Below, piece by piece: positions 19,392 to 27,792 of a stretch of DNA of 64,000 bases. How positions within the stretch are numbered: the first letter of the stretch is position 1; each line of letters opens with the position of its first letter. The notes beneath the pieces were generated by a model, which made no database searches, had not been told where the DNA came from, and saw nothing but the letters and a program-made list of their open reading frames with translations. Made by a program: the position numbers and the translations under genes. Source of the DNA: Archangiaceae bacterium (GTDB taxonomy: Bacteria > Myxococcota > Myxococcia > Myxococcales > Myxococcaceae); contig JADJNS010000022.1 in the NCBI GenBank assembly GCA_016714225.1, positions 124,001-188,000 of the forward strand, given 5' to 3'.

Positions 19392-20933
19392 TTACGACTC
19401 TTTCGGGGCGCTGGGCAGGGTGATGAGAAAGCGCGCACCGGCGTGGGGGGCCGCCTCGACCTCGAGCCGGCCGCCGTGGGCCTGCACGATCTGCCGCGAC
19501 AGCGACAGCCCCAGGCCGGTGCCGCCCGGCTTGGTCGAGAAGAACGGCTCGAACAGCCGCCGGGTGGCCTCGGCGGTCAGCCCCGGCCCGGTGTCGGCGA
19601 CCTCGATCTCGACGTGGCCGTTCTGCGCGCGGGTGGCGAGGGTGAGCTGGCCGCCGCCCATCTCGGCCATCGCCTCGCGGCCGTTGCGCACCAGGTTGAG
19701 CAGCACCTGCTTGAGCTGGCCCTCGTCGGCCTGGGCGAACACCGGGTCGACCGAGAGCGCCTCGGCCACCTTCACGTTCGAGCGCTCGAGCTCTTCGCGC
19801 GAGAAGTCGACCACCCCGCGCAGCACCTGGTTCAGATCTTCGCGCTTGAGCGCCGGGGCGGGCAGCCGCGCCAGGCGCAGGTACTCTTCGGTGATCTCGG
19901 TGAGGCGGTCGACCTCGCGCGACACCTTGGCGAGCAGCTCGCGCGCCTCTTTCGCCTCGGCCTCGGTGCGAAACTTCGCCGTCTGCAGCAGCTCGTCGAT
20001 CATCTCGGCGTTGAGGCCGATCGACGAGAGCGGGTTGCGCACCTCGTGGGAGATCTGCGCCGCCACCCGGCCCATCGCCGCGAGGCGCTCGGCCTGCAGC
20101 AGCTGCGCTTCGCGCTCTTTGAGGCTCTTGGCCATCTGGTCGAACTCGCGCGAGAGCTGGGCGATCTCGTCTTGGCCCTCGAAGCCGAGCTGGGCCGAGT
20201 AGTCGCCGCGGCCGACGCGCGAGACCCCCTGAATCAGCGTCTGCACGGGCCTCAGGGCGCGGGCGGCGACCGCGGTGGCGAGCAGGCCGACCAGAATCGC
20301 CAGCACCGAGAGCGCGATGATCAGCGCGCCGGTGAGCCGCTCGCGGGCCTGGGCCTGCGCGACCCGGTCGAGAATGCGGGTCTCGAGCGAGGCGTGCAGC
20401 AGCCGCACCGCGCTGGTGAGCTGGTTCTGCAAGATGATCACCCGGTCGACCTTGTCCTTCGCCAGCTCGGGGTCGGGGGTGGTGATCTCGAGCACCTTGA
20501 ACGCCTCTTCGCGGGCCTCGATGTAGCGATCCATGCTGCCTTCGAGCCCGCGCAGCCGCGCGCTGACCTCGCGCACGAACGCGGCCTCGCTCTCTGACGA
20601 GACCAGCTGCGCGGCCTCTCTGGCGCGCTGCTGCGCATCGGAGAGCTTCGACGACATGGTCTTCTCGAAGTACTGGCGCGCCAGGCTGATCGACAGCCGC
20701 CGCGCCTCGGGGTTCTTCTCTTCGGGCAGGCGGGTGATCTCGCGCTGCTGGCTGGTGAAGTAACCCTCGATGTCCGATGCGATCTGCGAGAGGTGCAGGT
20801 AGCCCTGGGCCACCAGGCGCATCTCCTCTTGCGTCTTGCGCATCTCGGTGACCGCGAACAGCGAGACCGCGCCGAAGGCGATCAGCACGGCCGCGTAGCC
20901 GAGGAAGATGCGAGTGGCGAGAGAGAGCCGCAT
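19392..20933 (-). CDS. HAMP-domain sensor histidine kinase
   Basis: The 513-residue protein has a transmembrane helix near residues 8-28, a helical extracytoplasmic sensor of about 170 residues, a second transmembrane helix (about 203-226), a HAMP linker, a HisKA domain with the phosphoacceptor motif ISHEVRNPL, and an HATPase domain (LNLVRNGREAM, DTGPGL, GTGLGLSLS). It is an intact two-component kinase, but no cognate response regulator lies beside it. It is followed by the M16 protease after 15 nt. It is divergent from the PEGA/TPR gene, whose start at 21006 is 72 nt away. Confidence 0.95.
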   Translation of the reverse strand: MRLSLATRIFLGYAAVLIAFGAVSLFAVTEMRKTQEEMRLVAQGYLHLSQIASDIEGYFTSQQREITRLPEEKNPEARRLSISLARQYFEKTMSSKLSDAQQRAREAAQLVSSESEAAFVREVSARLRGLEGSMDRYIEAREEAFKVLEITTPDPELAKDKVDRVIILQNQLTSAVRLLHASLETRILDRVAQAQARERLTGALIIALSVLAILVGLLATAVAARALRPVQTLIQGVSRVGRGDYSAQLGFEGQDEIAQLSREFDQMAKSLKEREAQLLQAERLAAMGRVAAQISHEVRNPLSSIGLNAEMIDELLQTAKFRTEAEAKEARELLAKVSREVDRLTEITEEYLRLARLPAPALKREDLNQVLRGVVDFSREELERSNVKVAEALSVDPVFAQADEGQLKQVLLNLVRNGREAMAEMGGGQLTLATRAQNGHVEIEVADTGPGLTAEATRRLFEPFFSTKPGGTGLGLSLSRQIVQAHGGRLEVEAAPHAGARFLITLPSAPKES

Positions 20934-20948
20934 GGGGAAGAGCGAAAA

Positions 20949-20978
20949 TTGACCTATAGGCGGTTGGGTCGGTACTGT
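20949..20978 (+). promoter_or_regulatory. candidate sigma-70-type promoter for the PEGA/TPR gene
   Basis: TTGACC (20949-20954) and TACTGT (20973-20978) are spaced by 18 nt and lie 27 nt before the start codon at 21006. The fit to the housekeeping consensus is good at -35 and moderate at -10. The short interval between two divergent genes makes a promoter here likely. Confidence 0.45.
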
Positions 20979-21005
20979 CCCTCGCGCTCAGCCTCGTCGA
21001 CAACT

Positions 21006-22400
21006 ATGGGTTTTATCAGCCGATTCCTTTTCACTCTCGTTCTCGGCATTTCGGCGGGCGCAGCTGCTGGCGATGCGCCCAAGATCGTGGTTGTGCCGTT
21101 CACCGCCGCAGAGGGCGCGCCCGAGGTGTCGGCGGGCCGCTTCACCGGGCAGGTGACCGAAGAGCTGCGCTCGCGCGACGACGCGGTCGAGCTGGTGGGC
21201 GCCCCGGCGTTCACCAAGACCGATCGCCCCGCCAAGGCCACCAAGCCGTCGCCCGAGGCCACCCTGGCGCTCGAGACCGGCAAGAAGCTGCTCGCCGATC
21301 TCAAGTTCGACGAGGCGGCGCCGGCACTGAAGAAGGGCGTCGAGCTGTCGCTGGCCGACCCGGCCACCGCCGACTTCCCCGCCGTGACCGAGGCGCTGGT
21401 GTCGCTGGCGGTCTCGTACTTCCGCATGGGCAGCGACGACGACGGGCAGAAGACCCTGGCCCAGCTGGCCCGAATCGACCCCGGCTACACGATTCCCTCG
21501 GGGTACCCGCCGGCGTTCGTGCGCGAGTTCGAGAAGGCGAAGAAGCGCCTCGACAAGCAGGGCAGGGGGTCGATCTCGGTCGAAGGCCCTGCGGGCTCGA
21601 CGGTGTTCATCGACGGCCACGACCTGGGCATGGTGCCGGTGCTGGAAGAGAACCTGCCCTTCGGCACGCACTACGTGAAGGTCGAGGGCAGCCGCGGCGA
21701 GCGCTTCGGCCAGGTGGCCGAGCTCAAGGGCGGCATGCTGAAGGTGAAGGGCAGCTTCGGCGGCCCGCCCGACAAGGCGGGCGGGGTGGCCGACCCGCGC
21801 ATCGGCGCAACGCTCGACGAGGCGACCGCCACCCGGGTGCAGGCCTACGCCAAGGCCGCCAATGCCGAGTACGCCATCGTGGGGGTGCTGTACCGAACCG
21901 GTGAGCAGCAACTGACCGCCGGCACCGCGCTGTTCTCGGCGCGCCGGGGCGGGTTCGCGCCGCTGCCGCCGGTCTCGTTCGACGCCGACGCGATGACCTC
22001 GAACGTCGAGGCGTACAAGCTGGTCGAAGAGATCGTGAAGCGGGTGCAGAGCTACGGCTCGACGGTGGCGCTGCCGCTCAACCTGATCACCAAGAAGGTG
22101 GTGACGGTGGGCTCGGTGGCGACCACCAAAGAGGCCGAGGCCGGCGGGGGCAACCGCGTGGCGGCGCGCCCGAAGCTGACGCCCGACCCCGACGTGCGCC
22201 CGCTGGAGAACAAGAGCGTGTACGTCGACTCGAACGGCCCGGGCGAGCGACCGCCCGAGGCGACGGCCTCGAGCGGCCCCCCGAAGTGGATCTGGTTCGT
22301 GGTCGGCGCGGCGGTGGTGGCCGGCGCGGGAGTGGGCGGGTACTTCATGATCAAAGAGGCGACGCGGCCGGTCACCGGGACGGTCACCGCGCAGTGGTGA
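21006..22400 (+). CDS. exported PEGA-domain protein with C-terminal membrane helix
   Basis: I start at ATG 21006 (MGFISRFLFTLVLG), which gives a clear signal peptide ending AGAAAGDA; the frame extends further upstream but without a signal. The 464-residue product has an N-terminal alpha/beta domain resembling the TolB amino-terminal type, a TPR-like helical region (about 85-170), a PEGA domain (about 187-235, GRGSISVEGPAGSTVFIDG) and a Pro/Gly-rich linker. A single transmembrane helix (about 425-446) and a short tail end it. PEGA domains occur in surface-layer and envelope proteins. It overlaps the next gene by 4 nt (GTGA), so the two are translationally coupled. Confidence 0.8.
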   Translation: MGFISRFLFTLVLGISAGAAAGDAPKIVVVPFTAAEGAPEVSAGRFTGQVTEELRSRDDAVELVGAPAFTKTDRPAKATKPSPEATLALETGKKLLADLKFDEAAPALKKGVELSLADPATADFPAVTEALVSLAVSYFRMGSDDDGQKTLAQLARIDPGYTIPSGYPPAFVREFEKAKKRLDKQGRGSISVEGPAGSTVFIDGHDLGMVPVLEENLPFGTHYVKVEGSRGERFGQVAELKGGMLKVKGSFGGPPDKAGGVADPRIGATLDEATATRVQAYAKAANAEYAIVGVLYRTGEQQLTAGTALFSARRGGFAPLPPVSFDADAMTSNVEAYKLVEEIVKRVQSYGSTVALPLNLITKKVVTVGSVATTKEAEAGGGNRVAARPKLTPDPDVRPLENKSVYVDSNGPGERPPEATASSGPPKWIWFVVGAAVVAGAGVGGYFMIKEATRPVTGTVTAQW

Positions 22401-23938
22401 GCTCACGCTTCAGTGCGGTGCTGCTGCTCGCGCTCGGCGCCTGCAGCCCGAAGGTGGTCGACCTGGCGGTAAACGTGGTCAGCGTCAGCTGCGAAGACGA
22501 CGGCGACCCGTTCAAAGACGTCAACGTGATCGAGGTGCGGGTCACCGGCAAGGGCCTCGAGCCGAAGATCGTTCGCACCCCGCGCGGCGAGGGCACGGTG
22601 CAGATTCCCGAGATCCCCGCCGGGCTGCAGCGGGTGATCGAGGTGCGCGGGCTGGCCGAGTCGAGCTCGCCGCGCCCGCTGTCGATCGGGCGCTCGCTGC
22701 CGTTCGACATTCCCGACGTGCTGACCGACTCGAACGTGCGCAAAGAGCTCAACATCTTCTTGCGGCGCATCGACACCTTCACCCGGCCGAACTCGGTGTC
22801 GAACTCGCAAGACTGCTCGCGCATGCGCACCGCACGCGCGGGTCACACCGCCACGCTGCTTCCCGACGGGCGGGTGTTCATCGCGGGTGGTTTCAGGCTC
22901 AGCGGCACCTCGCGCACCGAGCTGACCGACACCGAGTTCTTCAACCCGGCCACGGGCAGTTTCGACGATGGCCCGCAGCTCTCGCTGTTGTCGGGGGCGC
23001 CGCTGGGGCGGGCGTTTCACACCGCGACGCTGCTGCCCATCGGGCAGGTGCTGCTGTACGGCGGCGAGACGTACAAGAACAACGCGCCGTCGGCGGTGGC
23101 CAGCGTGCTGGTGTTCGATCTCGACACCCAGCGCTACGGGCTGGTGCCGCAGCGCACCACGCCGACGCCCATCGCGCGCACGCGCCACCTGGCGCTGCTC
23201 AGCAACAGCGGCAAGGTGCTGATCGCCGGCGGGCTCCACGCGAACCCGATGCCGGTGCAGCCGGCGCTGGTCCCGGTAAACGAGGTCGAGTGGTACGACC
23301 CGGCGACCGCGACCATCTCGGTGATGCCCGGCGAGACGCTGCCGCGCGCGGGTGCGTTCGGCGCGGTGGTGCAAGACGGCGGCATCTTGATCGTGGCGGG
23401 CGGGGTCGATCAGACCAACCAGCTCAGCGACGCGGTGAACTTCTACAAGTGGGACGACACCAGCTTCGTGCGCGCCGGCGCCACCCAGCAGTTGCGCCAC
23501 GCGCGGCGCGGCGCGGCGGCGATGACCCTGGCCGACGACAAGACGGTGCTGGTGATGGGCGGCTACCGCGACTCGTCGGCGTCGGTGACCGAGGCGTCGT
23601 CCGAGGCGATCAAGACCGGCGCCAACACCATCGAAGAGGCCACCGCCACCATCGGCGATCGCGGTGACGCGTGCGCGGCGCTGCTCGCCGAGGGCAACGT
23701 GCTGGCGATCGGCGGCAAGAACGCCAGCGCGATGGCCGACAACTCGGCGACGCTGATTCGCTTCGACCAGACCAAGGGCACGCTGACCTCGGCGGCGGCG
23801 GCTCCGCTCAAGGTGCCGCGGTACCTGCACACCTGCACCACGCTGGCCGACGGCTCGGTGCTGGTGACCGGCGGCATGAGCGACGACGCCACCGTGCTCC
23901 AAGACGCGTGGATCTACACGCCGATTCCGGGCGAGTGA
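22397..23938 (+). CDS. kelch-like beta-propeller lipoprotein
   Basis: The start is GTG 22397, which overlaps the upstream stop (GTGA). This gives a lipoprotein leader with lipobox LGAC, then a beta-rich domain (about 20-135), then repeats of the kelch type, in which a di-Gly pair follows a hydrophobic strand: VFIAGG, VLLYGG, VLIAGG, LIVAGG, VLVMGG, VLAIGG and VLVTGG. Seven such blades would close a beta-propeller. The protein is probably a cell-surface or periplasmic lipoprotein. It pairs with the PEGA/TPR membrane protein upstream, perhaps in one envelope complex, which is inference from the overlap. Confidence 0.85.
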   Translation: MSSRFSAVLLLALGACSPKVVDLAVNVVSVSCEDDGDPFKDVNVIEVRVTGKGLEPKIVRTPRGEGTVQIPEIPAGLQRVIEVRGLAESSSPRPLSIGRSLPFDIPDVLTDSNVRKELNIFLRRIDTFTRPNSVSNSQDCSRMRTARAGHTATLLPDGRVFIAGGFRLSGTSRTELTDTEFFNPATGSFDDGPQLSLLSGAPLGRAFHTATLLPIGQVLLYGGETYKNNAPSAVASVLVFDLDTQRYGLVPQRTTPTPIARTRHLALLSNSGKVLIAGGLHANPMPVQPALVPVNEVEWYDPATATISVMPGETLPRAGAFGAVVQDGGILIVAGGVDQTNQLSDAVNFYKWDDTSFVRAGATQQLRHARRGAAAMTLADDKTVLVMGGYRDSSASVTEASSEAIKTGANTIEEATATIGDRGDACAALLAEGNVLAIGGKNASAMADNSATLIRFDQTKGTLTSAAAAPLKVPRYLHTCTTLADGSVLVTGGMSDDATVLQDAWIYTPIPGE

Positions 23939-24229
23939 CGGCTGGGGCTCGTGTGCGGCCCCTCAGGCGGCAGGCGCCTCACGCGACTTCCGCCGGCCCT
24001 GGCCGCGACGCTCCGCTGCGAAGGCGAACCCGCGGCTCGCCGGCGGTGGAGGTGACGGCTGGGGCGGGCTGAGCCGGTTCGCGGGGCAGGGGTCGCCCCC
24101 CTCTTGCCGCTTCGCTGCTCCTGGGCTTGCGCCTGCCTCTGAGCCTGCCCTCGCCCTTGCTTGCTTTCGGTAACTCCGCCCCGAGCACCCCATCGAAGGG
24201 CGCCCCGCCGTACCGCTCACTTCACTTCG
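23939..24229. other. gene-free interval of about 290 nt with a short direct repeat
   Basis: No convincing gene is seen here. The 14-mer GTGACGGCTGGGGC occurs twice, at 23935-23948 (overlapping the upstream stop) and 24052-24065, so the segment between may have arisen by a local duplication. The gene on each side points into this interval, so a terminator would be expected, but no hairpin with a T-run is visible. Confidence 0.5.
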
Positions 24230-25219
24230 TCACGCCGTCGGAGCAGGCGCGCTGGGCGTCGGCGCCGGCACTTCTCCGGCGGTCTCGCGCGCGGCGGCCT
24301 CGACCTCGAGCTTGGCCCGGGCCTCGGCCTCGACCTTCTCTTGCTGGGCCTGCTGCGCGGCGACCTTCCGGTCGCTCTCGGCGGCCTCATCGGCGCTCAG
24401 CTCGATGCGCTCGCTGGCGCTCTGGCCGGTGGCCTTCTCGAGGGCGCGCAGGGCGCGCACCGTCATGTCGCGCTCGAGCAGGGTGCGGTTGAGGCGCGCC
24501 TCGACCGCGCGGAACTTGTCTTTCGAGAGCTGCGACTCTTTGCGGCTCTCGCGCAGCTGGCGGGCCTGGCTCTCGGCGCGACCCTTGGCGGTCTTGAGCT
24601 CTCGCTCGAGCTCGATCTCGTGGTAGCGCGCCTTGGCGGCCTTCTGCTCCAGCTCGGCCATCTTCGCCTTGTCGGCGTCGTTGAGCTCGCGAATCACCTT
24701 CTGCACCACCACCTGCTCGACCGGCTTCGCCGCCACCGGGGCTGCCTGTGCGGGCGCCGCTGCCGCCGCGGCAGGAGCCGCCTCGCGGCGCCGCTTGCCA
24801 CCTTCGGCGTCTGACTTGAGCTTCTGCACCTCGGCCAGCGCGTTCGCCAGCTCGGCGCGGGTGGTCTCGAGCTGCACCGACGCCTGGCGCTCGACCTCGG
24901 CGCGGGCCTTGATCAGGTCGGACTCGGCCTTGCCGCCTTCTTTCGCCTCGTACAGCTTCTTCTTCACGTCCTTCAGCTCGGCCTTGAGCTCGCTCTGCGC
25001 GGTCTTCACCTCGTCGAGCTCTCGGCGCTTCTTGTCGAGGTCCGACTCGAGCTTCGCCACGCGGCCGCCGTCAGATACTTCACGAGACTCGTTGCGGGTC
25101 TCGGCAGGGCGGTTCTCGCTGGCCATCGACTTGCGCGGGCGCGAGTCACGGGCGTTGGCGAAGTGAATGAAGAAGCTGATGGCGAGTGCCACCGCGAGGA
25201 CGATCACGATTGCGGTCAT
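24230..25219 (-). CDS. membrane-anchored coiled-coil protein
   Basis: The 329-residue protein starts with one hydrophobic helix (about residues 4-20), then a basic and polar stretch, then long charged heptad repeats (about 55-145 and 175-300), broken by an Ala/Pro linker (about 148-170), and a Pro/Ala/Thr-rich C-terminus. The composition (Lys, Glu, Ala) strongly indicates coiled coil. The single N-terminal helix would anchor it in the inner membrane. No family is recognised. It is divergent from the E2-like acyltransferase gene, 45 nt away. Confidence 0.75.
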   Translation of the reverse strand: MTAIVIVLAVALAISFFIHFANARDSRPRKSMASENRPAETRNESREVSDGGRVAKLESDLDKKRRELDEVKTAQSELKAELKDVKKKLYEAKEGGKAESDLIKARAEVERQASVQLETTRAELANALAEVQKLKSDAEGGKRRREAAPAAAAAAPAQAAPVAAKPVEQVVVQKVIRELNDADKAKMAELEQKAAKARYHEIELERELKTAKGRAESQARQLRESRKESQLSKDKFRAVEARLNRTLLERDMTVRALRALEKATGQSASERIELSADEAAESDRKVAAQQAQQEKVEAEARAKLEVEAAARETAGEVPAPTPSAPAPTA

Positions 25220-25264
25220 GTCGGTGCCATTACCACCAACTTGAGGCAGGCTTCAAAGCCGCAC

Positions 25265-26101
25265 ATGGCCCACCTCGAGCTGGTGAAGAAAGAAGACGTC
25301 GCGAGCTTCCGCAAGCTGGCGATCGGCACCTGGACCACCACCTACGACCCGACGGTGTACGGCACCCTCAAGGTCCGCATGGAGAAGGCGCTCGAGTACA
25401 TCGAGCGCTTTCGCCAGGTGCACGGCAGGCGGGTCACCGTCACCCACCTGGTCACCAAGGCCTGCGCCGAGGCGCTGCGCCGCTGCCCCGATGCCAACGC
25501 GATCTTGCGGTACAACAAGGTCTACCTGCGCAAGCACGTGAACATCTCGGTGCTGGTGGTGCAGACCGATCAGGGCCACGGCAAGGTCGACCTCACCGCC
25601 GCCAAGATCGACGACGCCGACCAGAAGTCGCTCTTGCAGATCGCCGACGAGATGCAGGCCACCATCGACCGGGTGCGCCAGCGCAAAGACCTCGCGCTCG
25701 AGAAGGGCAAGAGCACCGTGCACCTCATTCCGTTCATGCTGATGAACCTGTTCCTCAAGCTGATCGCCTTCTTGATGTACACGCTCAACCTCGACCTGAG
25801 CGGGCTGGGCATGCCGAAAGACGCCTTCGGCTCGCTCACCGTCACCAACGTCGGCTCGCTCGGCCTCGACACCGCCTATGTGCCGCTGGTGCCGTACACC
25901 CGGGTGCCGATCTTCGTGGCGCCTGGCCTGGTGAAAGACGAGCCGGTGATCGAAGACGGCAAGGTGGTGCCGGGCAAGACGATGAACATCAACGCCTCGT
26001 TCGACCACCGCTTCATCGACGGCTACCACGCCAGCGTGCTGTCGAAGACCATGCGCGAGGCGATGGAGAACCCGTTCGAGTTCTTCGACCGGCTGCCTTG
26101 A
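25265..26101 (+). CDS. 2-oxo-acid dehydrogenase E2-type acyltransferase catalytic domain, lipoyl-less
   Basis: The ATG 25265 (MAHLELVKKED) gives 278 residues; a frame extension upstream is of unlike sequence. The C-terminal active-site motif DHRFIDG and the preceding LTVTNVGSLGLDTAY match the catalytic domain of dihydrolipoamide acyltransferases (chloramphenicol acetyltransferase-like fold). No lipoyl domain and no E3-binding domain are present, so this is not a standard pyruvate-dehydrogenase E2. A hydrophobic insertion (about residues 159-180) is unusual. The natural acyl donor is unknown, and no E1 or E3 gene lies nearby. It is convergent with the DsrE-like gene after 10 nt. Confidence 0.82.
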   Translation: MAHLELVKKEDVASFRKLAIGTWTTTYDPTVYGTLKVRMEKALEYIERFRQVHGRRVTVTHLVTKACAEALRRCPDANAILRYNKVYLRKHVNISVLVVQTDQGHGKVDLTAAKIDDADQKSLLQIADEMQATIDRVRQRKDLALEKGKSTVHLIPFMLMNLFLKLIAFLMYTLNLDLSGLGMPKDAFGSLTVTNVGSLGLDTAYVPLVPYTRVPIFVAPGLVKDEPVIEDGKVVPGKTMNINASFDHRFIDGYHASVLSKTMREAMENPFEFFDRLP

Positions 26102-26111
26102 GACGTGAAGG

Positions 26112-26501
26112 TCAGAGGGTGAAGCGGTCGGTCTTGCCGGCGGTACGCTTCAAGATCGCCGACCAGCCGAGCAGCGCGTCGACCCGGCCCTCGACCGCCG
26201 AAGGGTTGAGCCCCAGCGCGTGCAGCGAGCCGCTGCAGGCGTAGAGGCGGGCGAGCCCCGATTCGCGCACGTGCCCGAGCAGCGCGCGCAGGGTGGGCAC
26301 CTGCCGCCGCTCCATGCTCTCGGCGACGTCTTCGCGAAGATCGGCCTCGTCGAGGCGGTCAGCGGCCAGGCGCTCGAGCGCCCACCACGAGAAGTACAGC
26401 TCGGCGGGGCGGCCCGCGGCGGTGGCGGCGGCGGCGATCGACAGGCCCTGGTGAACCCGGTCGTACTCGCCCGCATGAAGAAAAATGACCACCGGTTCCA
26501 T
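26112..26501 (-). CDS. DsrE-like family protein
   Basis: I start this 129-residue protein at the ATG 26499-26501 (MEPVVIFLHAGEYDRVHQG). The N-terminal strand followed by a helix, and the pattern of a late Cys in YACSGSLHALGL, resemble the DsrE/DsrF and related small cytoplasmic sulfur-relay-type fold. That Cys could be the active residue. This family also has peroxide-sensing and unknown-function members, so no role is claimed. It is divergent from fni, with about 180 nt of possible regulatory sequence between. Confidence 0.65.
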   Translation of the reverse strand: MEPVVIFLHAGEYDRVHQGLSIAAAATAAGRPAELYFSWWALERLAADRLDEADLREDVAESMERRQVPTLRALLGHVRESGLARLYACSGSLHALGLNPSAVEGRVDALLGWSAILKRTAGKTDRFTL

Positions 26502-26594
26502 AAGCCCGGCGTCTAACACTTTCCCACGTTGGCTCACCCCGTCGAACTTGCTGTGGAAAGCCGGTCATCGATGCCATCAGCCGTTCACCCCGCG

Positions 26595-26608
26595 CTGACG
26601 ACCGTCAG
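26595..26608. promoter_or_regulatory. perfect palindrome upstream of the isoprenoid operon
   Basis: CTGACG-AC-CGTCAG (26595-26608) is a perfect inverted repeat with 6-nt arms in the divergent region between the DsrE-like gene and fni. It lies 75 nt before the fni start and 94 nt before the DsrE-like start. It has the size of an operator half-site pair. No regulator gene is adjacent. Confidence 0.35.
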
Positions 26609-26682
26609 TGAAATCCCCCGACCGTTCATGGGTTTAGCTGGCAATTCTTCGCTCGCTGTTGGTACAAGTCGCAGGCCTCAAG

Positions 26683-27744
26683 ATGCCGGACGACACCACG
26701 ACCAGCCGCCGTAAGGACGCGCATCTCGATCTGTGCGCGACCGAAGAAGTGGCTCCGCGGGAGAACTCCACGCTGCTCGAATGCGTGAAGCTGGTGCACT
26801 CGGCGATGCCCGAGCTGCAGGTGTCGGACATCGACCTCTCGACCCGCCTGTTCGGGAAGACGCTGAAGGCCCCGCTGCTGATCACCGGCATGACCGGGGG
26901 TAGCGAGCGCGCGGCCCAGGTGAACCGCGATCTGGCCGAAGCGGCCGAAGCCTGTGGGGTTGCGTTCGGGGTCGGCAGCCAGCGGGCGATGGGCGAAACA
27001 CCTGCGCTGGCCAAGACGTACTCAGTCAGAGAGGTCGCCCCGCGCACTGTGCTCATCGGCAACATTGGCCTGCGCCAGGCGGCGCAGCTCGGAGTCGACA
27101 AGGTTCGCGCGATCGTCGACGCGATTCATGCCGACGGCCTGGCGCTGCACTTGAACCCGGGCCAGGAGCTCACCCAGCCCGAGGGCGACCGCGACTTCCG
27201 CGGCGGCTACCAGGTCGTGGCGCAGCTGGTGAAGGCGTTCGGCGAGCGGCTGCTGGTCAAAGAGACGGGCTGCGGCATCGCCCCCGACGTGGCGCGACGG
27301 CTGGTCGACGCCGGGGTCAGGACCCTCGACGTCAGCGGCCTGGGCGGCACCAGCTGGGTTCGGGTCGAGCAGCTTCGGGCGAGCGGCGAGCTGGCCGAGG
27401 TCGGCGCGCAGTTCTCGAGCTGGGGCATACCCACCGCGGCCGCCGTCGCGACGGTGCGCCGCGCGGTCGGGCCGGGCGTCACGCTCATCGCCTCGGGCGG
27501 GGTGCGCACCGGGCTCGACGTGGCCAAGGCGATCGCGCTGGGCGCCGATCTGGGCGGCATGGCGCTGCCGATGTTCAAGGCCCAGCAGACCGGCGGCGTC
27601 GAAGCGGTGAAGAAAGCCATCGACGTGGTCGTTCGCGCGACCACCCAGGCGCTGATGCTGTGCGGCGCCTCGAGCGCGGCCGAGCTGAAGAAGAAACCCA
27701 GAGTCGTGGTGGGTGAATTGAAGGAGTGGCTCAGTGCGGTATAG
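26683..27744 (+). CDS. fni: type 2 isopentenyl-diphosphate delta-isomerase
   Basis: Fni interconverts isopentenyl and dimethylallyl diphosphate with FMN and NADPH. The start is ATG 26683 (MPDDTTTSRRKDAHLDLC), which gives 353 residues, the usual size. The family landmarks are visible: the N-terminal RKDAHLDLC, GMTGG, GSQRAMGE, NPGQE and the Gly-rich FMN-binding end. It heads the operon fni-mvaA-mvaK1-mvaD. In myxobacteria this operon supplies isoprenoid precursors by the mevalonate route, so this isomerase acts after the decarboxylase in the same unit. Confidence 0.96.
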   Translation: MPDDTTTSRRKDAHLDLCATEEVAPRENSTLLECVKLVHSAMPELQVSDIDLSTRLFGKTLKAPLLITGMTGGSERAAQVNRDLAEAAEACGVAFGVGSQRAMGETPALAKTYSVREVAPRTVLIGNIGLRQAAQLGVDKVRAIVDAIHADGLALHLNPGQELTQPEGDRDFRGGYQVVAQLVKAFGERLLVKETGCGIAPDVARRLVDAGVRTLDVSGLGGTSWVRVEQLRASGELAEVGAQFSSWGIPTAAAVATVRRAVGPGVTLIASGGVRTGLDVAKAIALGADLGGMALPMFKAQQTGGVEAVKKAIDVVVRATTQALMLCGASSAAELKKKPRVVVGELKEWLSAV

Positions 27745-27792
27745 AGCTGCCGCTTCTGTAGGCTTACCGTCGGGTAACGGAGGGAGCAGTCG

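Noticed and set aside
18333..20597. A 754-codon plus-strand frame across the M16 and kinase genes
   Set aside because: It spans two well-supported minus-strand genes and has His/Arg/Val-rich antisense composition.
26639..26655. A sigma-54-like TGGCA ... CGCT motif upstream of fni
   Set aside because: The spacing between the GG and GC elements is 9 nt instead of 10, so it does not fit the consensus.
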